64,000 nucleotides of DNA from Xiphydria camelus (taxonomy: Eukaryota; Arthropoda; Insecta; Hymenoptera; Xiphydriidae). The DNA lies in assembly GCA_963678675.1 (NCBI GenBank), contig OY783199.1, forward strand, positions 8,888,356 through 8,952,355, in the 5' to 3' direction. How positions within the stretch are numbered: the first letter of the stretch is position 1; each line of letters begins with the position of its first letter. This document shows positions 59,557 through 64,000 of the stretch, one piece after another. A model generated the notes under the pieces. That model worked only from the letters and a program-made list of their open reading frames with translations. It made no database searches and was not told the DNA's origin. Made by a program: the position numbers and the translations under genes.

Positions 59557-60670
59557 AAGAAGGAGGACATTATTATAATGGTTCGTTAATTTCTCTGGCG
59601 TGTTAGCTGGTTACTTTTGGATTTTTGGATTTGATGAAAAAGAGTCCATACGAGTAAGCCTTGAGTCATACTACGACGAGCGATATTTTCGAATACTTTT
59701 AGTTTTCGAATCTGACTTGAAATTGTCCCTGCGTATAAACATTACATCACGTCTACGACGAGGCAAGTTTTCGAATATGCGAACTCTGCCTCTTCAAGGG
59801 GTATGCTGCAAACGGACACAGCTTTTTCAGACACAGTGTCAAATAGACGCAATATCTTAGGCACCATACAAATGTAAGTAAATGAATACTGTGTAATTGG
59901 AAAGGCCGTGCAAATGGATACTGTGTTTAAGAAAGTTGTGACTATCTGTACCCTACCCATTTCAAACGACGTTCAAAATATATTGCAGTTATTATATAAA
60001 TGATATATAATTATATCTCTCATTGTAACGCTCTAATCGAAGCTCTAATTGCCAAGTATGATTCGACTTTTCTAAATTTAAGATACACAAAATTCTCAAT
60101 TCAAATTGACTGCGATGATTGATTACCAGAGTTAATTTAATAAATTATTGTCCTCATTTTATCATTTGTTTCGAATTTGAATACTGATGATATTTATTAA
60201 AAAATCAGATATACTTGAATGATTAATTTTGTTATATCATAATTCTATAACAATTTATTGTTATAATTTCTAGTGGTCTAAGTCATGAAATAAAATAAAA
60301 GAAATGGTTTTATTACCATTATCATCATTGGTATTATTATTATTGTTGTTGTTAGGAGTAATAGCGAGATATATGGAGATTATAATATGGAAATGATATA
60401 TTTAGGAATCGTTATAGACTGCGTTCAATTATCCAATGTTTAACAAATTCTATTGCCCGCATCCACCGCGAAAGGTATTTAAATACCTTTTATTTTATTT
60501 TATTTTAATCGAATACCAATATAGCTGACAATCAGGTATACGGCAATTGCGTGATATAAACTGTACAATGATTGAAAATTGTTGTACAGTTTGTGTTGCG
60601 GAAATTGTACGATCACGCGGTTACGTTATAGAATGAGGTTTCAAGTGTATATCCGGGCTTACGTATTTTA
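59557..60670. other. AT-rich stretch with small palindromes
   Basis: AAAGGTATTTAAATACCTTT is a perfect 20 bp palindrome near 60471, and AAACTGTACAA/TTGTACAGTTT forms a hairpin near 60558-60592. No gene. Confidence 0.5.
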
Positions 60671-60911
60671 CAGTAGAGTCTCGCGTATTTCAATTCATGC
60701 ATGTTTCACTTCGAGATCTGCCCACTATTTGCCACAATGGGTTTTACGCATGCCCTTAGCGCTGCCTTAGCGCGACATCGGTAGAGGGAGGGAAAAGTCG
60801 TAGCGAAAGTGGGAGCAAGAGGATTTCTCCTACATTCAAATGGACAAAAATAAGACGAGAGAGGAGGAAGAAGTAAAATTGCGAAAAGTTCAAATATGCG
60901 GAATTTTACTG
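60671..60911. mobile_element. pogo/Tigger-like miniature element
   Basis: The left end CAGTAGAGTCTCGCGTATTT and the inverted right end (CAGTAAAATTCCGCATATTT) are flanked by TA (60669-60670, 60912-60913). Non-coding. Confidence 0.65.
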
Positions 60912-61313
60912 TACACGAGAGTCATCGTTACGACTAGAGCTTCTGGTAGTTTCACTTTTGTGGTACCAGTAAGGGTCGCAGGTTATCCTCTCGTTTAGAG
61001 AAAGGTGACGAAAGTTGGTATAAAATACACGGGAAAAAAAAATATGCGAAGGTAAAACCAGAGGTGCGACTCTGAAGAAAAGTATATTTATGCCAATTTC
61101 TATTGTAGGTTCCTATGCGCGAATTGTAATTAATCAGGCGTCTAGCTACCTTCCGTAATGCGATAGCACACGAGTACACGTGTACGCACATATTGTAGTG
61201 GGTGTGCAGTTTTGACACAGGAACTATGTACATATATATATGTATAGCTGTTAACTATAATTTAACGTTTAGATTCCGTGTCGGAGTACCTCGGTGCAGT
61301 ATTAGGGCAATCG
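60912..61313. other. Non-coding stretch
   Basis: Nothing recognised. Confidence 0.5.
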
Positions 61314-62158
61314 TAAAGGTCAAAGCACATCTAGGCGAAGCGAAGCGACGCGAAGCGCGGCTGTGCAACGCACACTTGGGCGAAGCGAAGCGCGGCGAAG
61401 AGAAGCGCGGCGAATTCTATCCCCTTCTCTACCAGGTATAAACAGCTATACCTGAAAATATCCATATATGGATACCCGGGTAGAGAAGGGAGGGAAGGGA
61501 AGCGCCGTGAAATGTCAGTCATTTTCGCCTTTTTCATTCATTTTCGCCCTTTTCAAACTGATGAACGCAACGTGAAATGAGCCGTATACATGTTTTGTTT
61601 TGAGAAATGGGCATTCGTGAGGAAAAATAGTATATGTCATTCGGCGGAAATCCTCGGATTTTTAAGACTGTGTTTATATAGATCGTAGCCTCCTCCCCAA
61701 ACCATGCCTCGTGTTACTACCTAATTAAACACAGTGAAAAAATCTCGAATTTTCGCCTTATGATATAAGATACTATTTCGTGTGAGAAAATTCATTTCGT
61801 TGACGAGACCTATCTTGGAAAGGATTTTCGAATCGTTAACGGAAGTGATCGACGAAACTTTACATCCGTTAACGAATTAGATTCCGTCCACGATAAACAT
61901 TTCTCGCGGCGCTTCGCTTCGCCGCGCTTCGCTCAAGTGTGCGTTACCTCGTAAGAATCAATGGAAATATAAAAGGTAGCTTCGCTTCGCGGCGCGTCGC
62001 TTCGCTGCGCTTCCAGTCGCACAAGTGTGCTTATCCTAGGTCGCGGCGCTTTGCTTCGCTTCGCGTCGCTTCGCTTCGCTCAAGTGTGCGTTACCTCATA
62101 AGAATCAATGGAAATATAAAAGGTAGCTTCGCTTCGCCTAGATGTGCTTTGGCCTTTA
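61314..62158. mobile_element. GCGAAGC-rich inverted-repeat element
   Basis: TAAAGGTCAAAGCACATCTA on the left is matched inverted at the right end (to 62158), and the arms then run into GGCGAAGCGAAGCG repeats. The right arm has a duplicated block of about 148 bp (GTAAGAATCAATGGAAATAT at 61950 and, with one change, at 62098). The middle holds a fragment of the Transib-like family (61560-61800). Confidence 0.65.
61560..61800 (+). mobile_element. Fragment related to the Transib-like element
   Basis: It contains GAACGCAACGTGAAATGAG, GGGCATTCGTGAGGAAAAAT, GTCATTCGGCGGAAATCC and the TTTAAGACTGTGTTTA...AAACACAGTG inverted pair, in the same order as in 20618-22307 and 44450-44800. Confidence 0.65.
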
Positions 62159-62160
62159 GA

Positions 62161-62920
62161 GAGACGACAGAGGTGGAAGTCGAGAGACCTCGTCTCGACT
62201 CTGGTCAATCCGTCACGACGTGGTTTCTCTGCTCTGAAATTCCAACCTGCCCCCCCTCCCACTTCTCCGCACGTGGCTCGCCGGCCCCCGTTATGTAGAT
62301 CGACCACCGTTTCGCGATAAGTCACTATACCTACACACGAGTTAATCGCAAGACTGATCTTTCCAACGATATGCATACTTTTGCGGGAATTTTACAGAAA
62401 ACTTTCACGACAATTCTCATGGAAATCGGGCAGGTGCATTCTTCTGGCGTCTGAAGCGGTAATGTAGTCTCAAGTGACTACAGCGCCATCCTCAGTCTGC
62501 AAAAGCTAGAAAACTCCATGAAAAGGGCACGGTATCACTGCTGTAGCGGTACGTATTATTAACGATGTAGTAGCGAAATGTTCTTAACTATACTTTGGTC
62601 TGCTACAGAATCGGTACTTTTTTTTTTCAGTGTAGCTTTTCATTAATTCAATCGACGTTTACGGGATGATAATCGACACTTTAGCTTAATTAAATATTAA
62701 TTTTCCATAATCTTGACTCGACTTCACGTTTAAATATTATAGGGGTCAAATTTCGAGAAAGATTCTGTTGTAGAATACCTGTTTGATTGGCTATCGAATA
62801 TTTGGTATCGCATCTTGTGTTATATTGTAGTATATCATACAATTCGATTTCTTAAAATGTCGATCACTGAATTACATATACATATACTGGGTCGTAGTGA
62901 GAATGTCACATATAGGGCAA
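62161..62920. other. Non-coding stretch
   Basis: Nothing recognised. Confidence 0.5.
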
Positions 62921-62922
62921 TA

Positions 62923-63271
62923 CGAGGGCAGAGTGAAAAGTCAGATACTTTTCTAGTAGATGGTGGTGCGCCCCAAAGTCTATAAAGTACCTAGCCTCCT
63001 GCTGCGGCGATGACCTCTTCGTTTGATGAGAATTTCTTTCCAGTCAGCCATTTTTTCAAGTCTGGGAAGAGAAAGAAGTCGCAGGGAGCCAAATCCGGTG
63101 AATAAGTTCGAATTTCAAATCGACCAACTTCGTTGTTGCAATGGCAGACGAATGGGCAGGTGCATTGTTGTGGTGGAACAGAACTTTTTTTTTCGCCAAA
63201 TGGGGACGTATACCCATCTTTGCGATCGCACCATCTACTAGAAAAGTATCGGACTTTTCACTCTGCCCTCG
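62923..63271 (-). mobile_element. Internally deleted mariner
   Basis: The left end CGAGGGCAGAGTGAAAAGTC and its near-perfect inverse at the right end are flanked by TA (62921-62922, 63272-63273). The arms share about 40 bp, through TACTTTTCTAGTAGATGG. At 349 bp it retains only part of the transposase gene. Confidence 0.9.
62990..63195 (-). pseudogene. Mariner transposase fragment with second catalytic Asp replaced
   Basis: On the minus strand one frame gives VLFHHNNAPAHSSAIATTKL, the second catalytic block, in which the usual D is N. A second frame gives YSPDLAPCDFFLFPDLKKWL and GKKFSSNEEVIAA, the third catalytic block of the D34D triad. The spacing fits mariner, and the wording is closest to the irritans (Himar-like) group, from memory. 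The N-terminal half and the C-terminal tail are missing. Confidence 0.85.
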
Positions 63272-63273
63272 TA

Positions 63274-64000
63274 TATGTATGCTGTACTTAGTAGACTTTA
63301 TACTTTATTTGAACATTGCTTAGTGGAATGAACGCAGCCATACAGCCTGTTATATAAGTGAATAGCTTACGCGGCTTAGTGTCTATTGGTGTCCATTTCA
63401 ATTTAAAGTTTCCTCACTATGGCCCTGTATATAATTTATGACGATATCCTGTATAAAATTATACGCTTTATGAAGGGCTACAGTTTTGTACGGAATAACG
63501 CCATTAGACTGTAAAGTGGCAACAGAAGTGCACCCTCTTCAATAAGGTCGTTATTTCTTGAGACTGCGATTCCGTGAGGAATAGGTCTGCTTTTTATGGG
63601 TCAATAATTTTTATAATGCGACGTTGATCCTATCTAATAAAATCCAGCACGATATAATCGAAAGTCGTGGTCACCTATCCCCATTGGTTTAGTTGATAAT
63701 CGATATCGATCTAGTATTCGATAGTTAAAGCGGGGAAATTCAATTTGATAAAATTAGTGTTGAAGTAAATGTAAATGTCGTTATGAAATACGTTTTAGGC
63801 GCGCGCTTGCGCGTGCAAATGGTCTAGTTCATTATTATTAAAAATCAACGTCAAGATCGACTGTTATACTTAGTATATGACTGTACTTCGTAAGACGAAA
63901 CGACGTTTGAGCCAAGCGCTTCGCGTGACGGCTACAAATCTCTGTATCGTACAGCCTCGGACACGGACCAATTTGTATGGTTAGATATACGAGATCGCCG
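63274..64000. other. Non-coding stretch to the window edge
   Basis: Nothing recognised. Confidence 0.5.

Overview
This window is nuclear DNA of an animal, most likely an arthropod and probably a hymenopteran insect such as an ant, bee or wasp. The reasons are an AT-rich background broken by short CpG-rich, GA/CT-rich islands, several families of mariner, pogo/Tigger-like, TTAA-type and Harbinger-type elements, and no compact run of genes. The assignment to Hymenoptera is an inference from repeat content. I found no complete protein-coding gene, tRNA, rRNA or CRISPR array. Every longer open frame I examined is a frame inside a simple repeat, a frame inside a tandem repeat, or part of a decayed transposase.

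The window is best read as a large intergenic or intronic tract made mostly of transposons, many of them nested. From left to right it holds: a 1.2 kb element with about 300 bp inverted ends and a transposase remnant (220-1458); a foldback element with 129 bp tandem units (3927-5944); several small inverted-repeat elements (6.3-9.8 kb); a decayed mariner (10.6-11.6 kb); paired CACTGAGAAA elements (13.7 and 24.0 kb); an element with GGGGCCATCC ends (17380-18002); and a 1.69 kb Transib-like element ending in the RAG-type heptamer CACAGTG and flanked by CGACG (20618-22307). A GC- and GA-rich, promoter-like tract lies at 30.1-33.5 kb.

The second half continues with a mariner containing a pogo-like element that itself contains a TTAA element (37650-40618), a 3.5 kb palindromic nest of TTAA and Harbinger-type elements (46390-49930), a second copy of the first foldback family (50972-51545), a second GGGGCCATCC element carrying a clean Harbinger-type insertion (51954-52881), and a second foldback family with 133 bp tandem units (53424-55687). 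Toward the right edge are small elements, a GCGAA-rich inverted-repeat element (61314-62158) and an internally deleted mariner (62923-63271).

Host-gene evidence is weak. A few CpG-rich islands end in good splice-donor sequences (after 6682, 19017, 22554, 43019 and perhaps 46008), which would fit scattered promoters or first exons of genes whose coding exons lie elsewhere. The most interesting observations are the RSS-like Transib candidate, the two foldback families with unequal repeat arms, the nested insertions whose order can be read from their target duplications, and a perfect 33 bp hairpin at 6952-7035.
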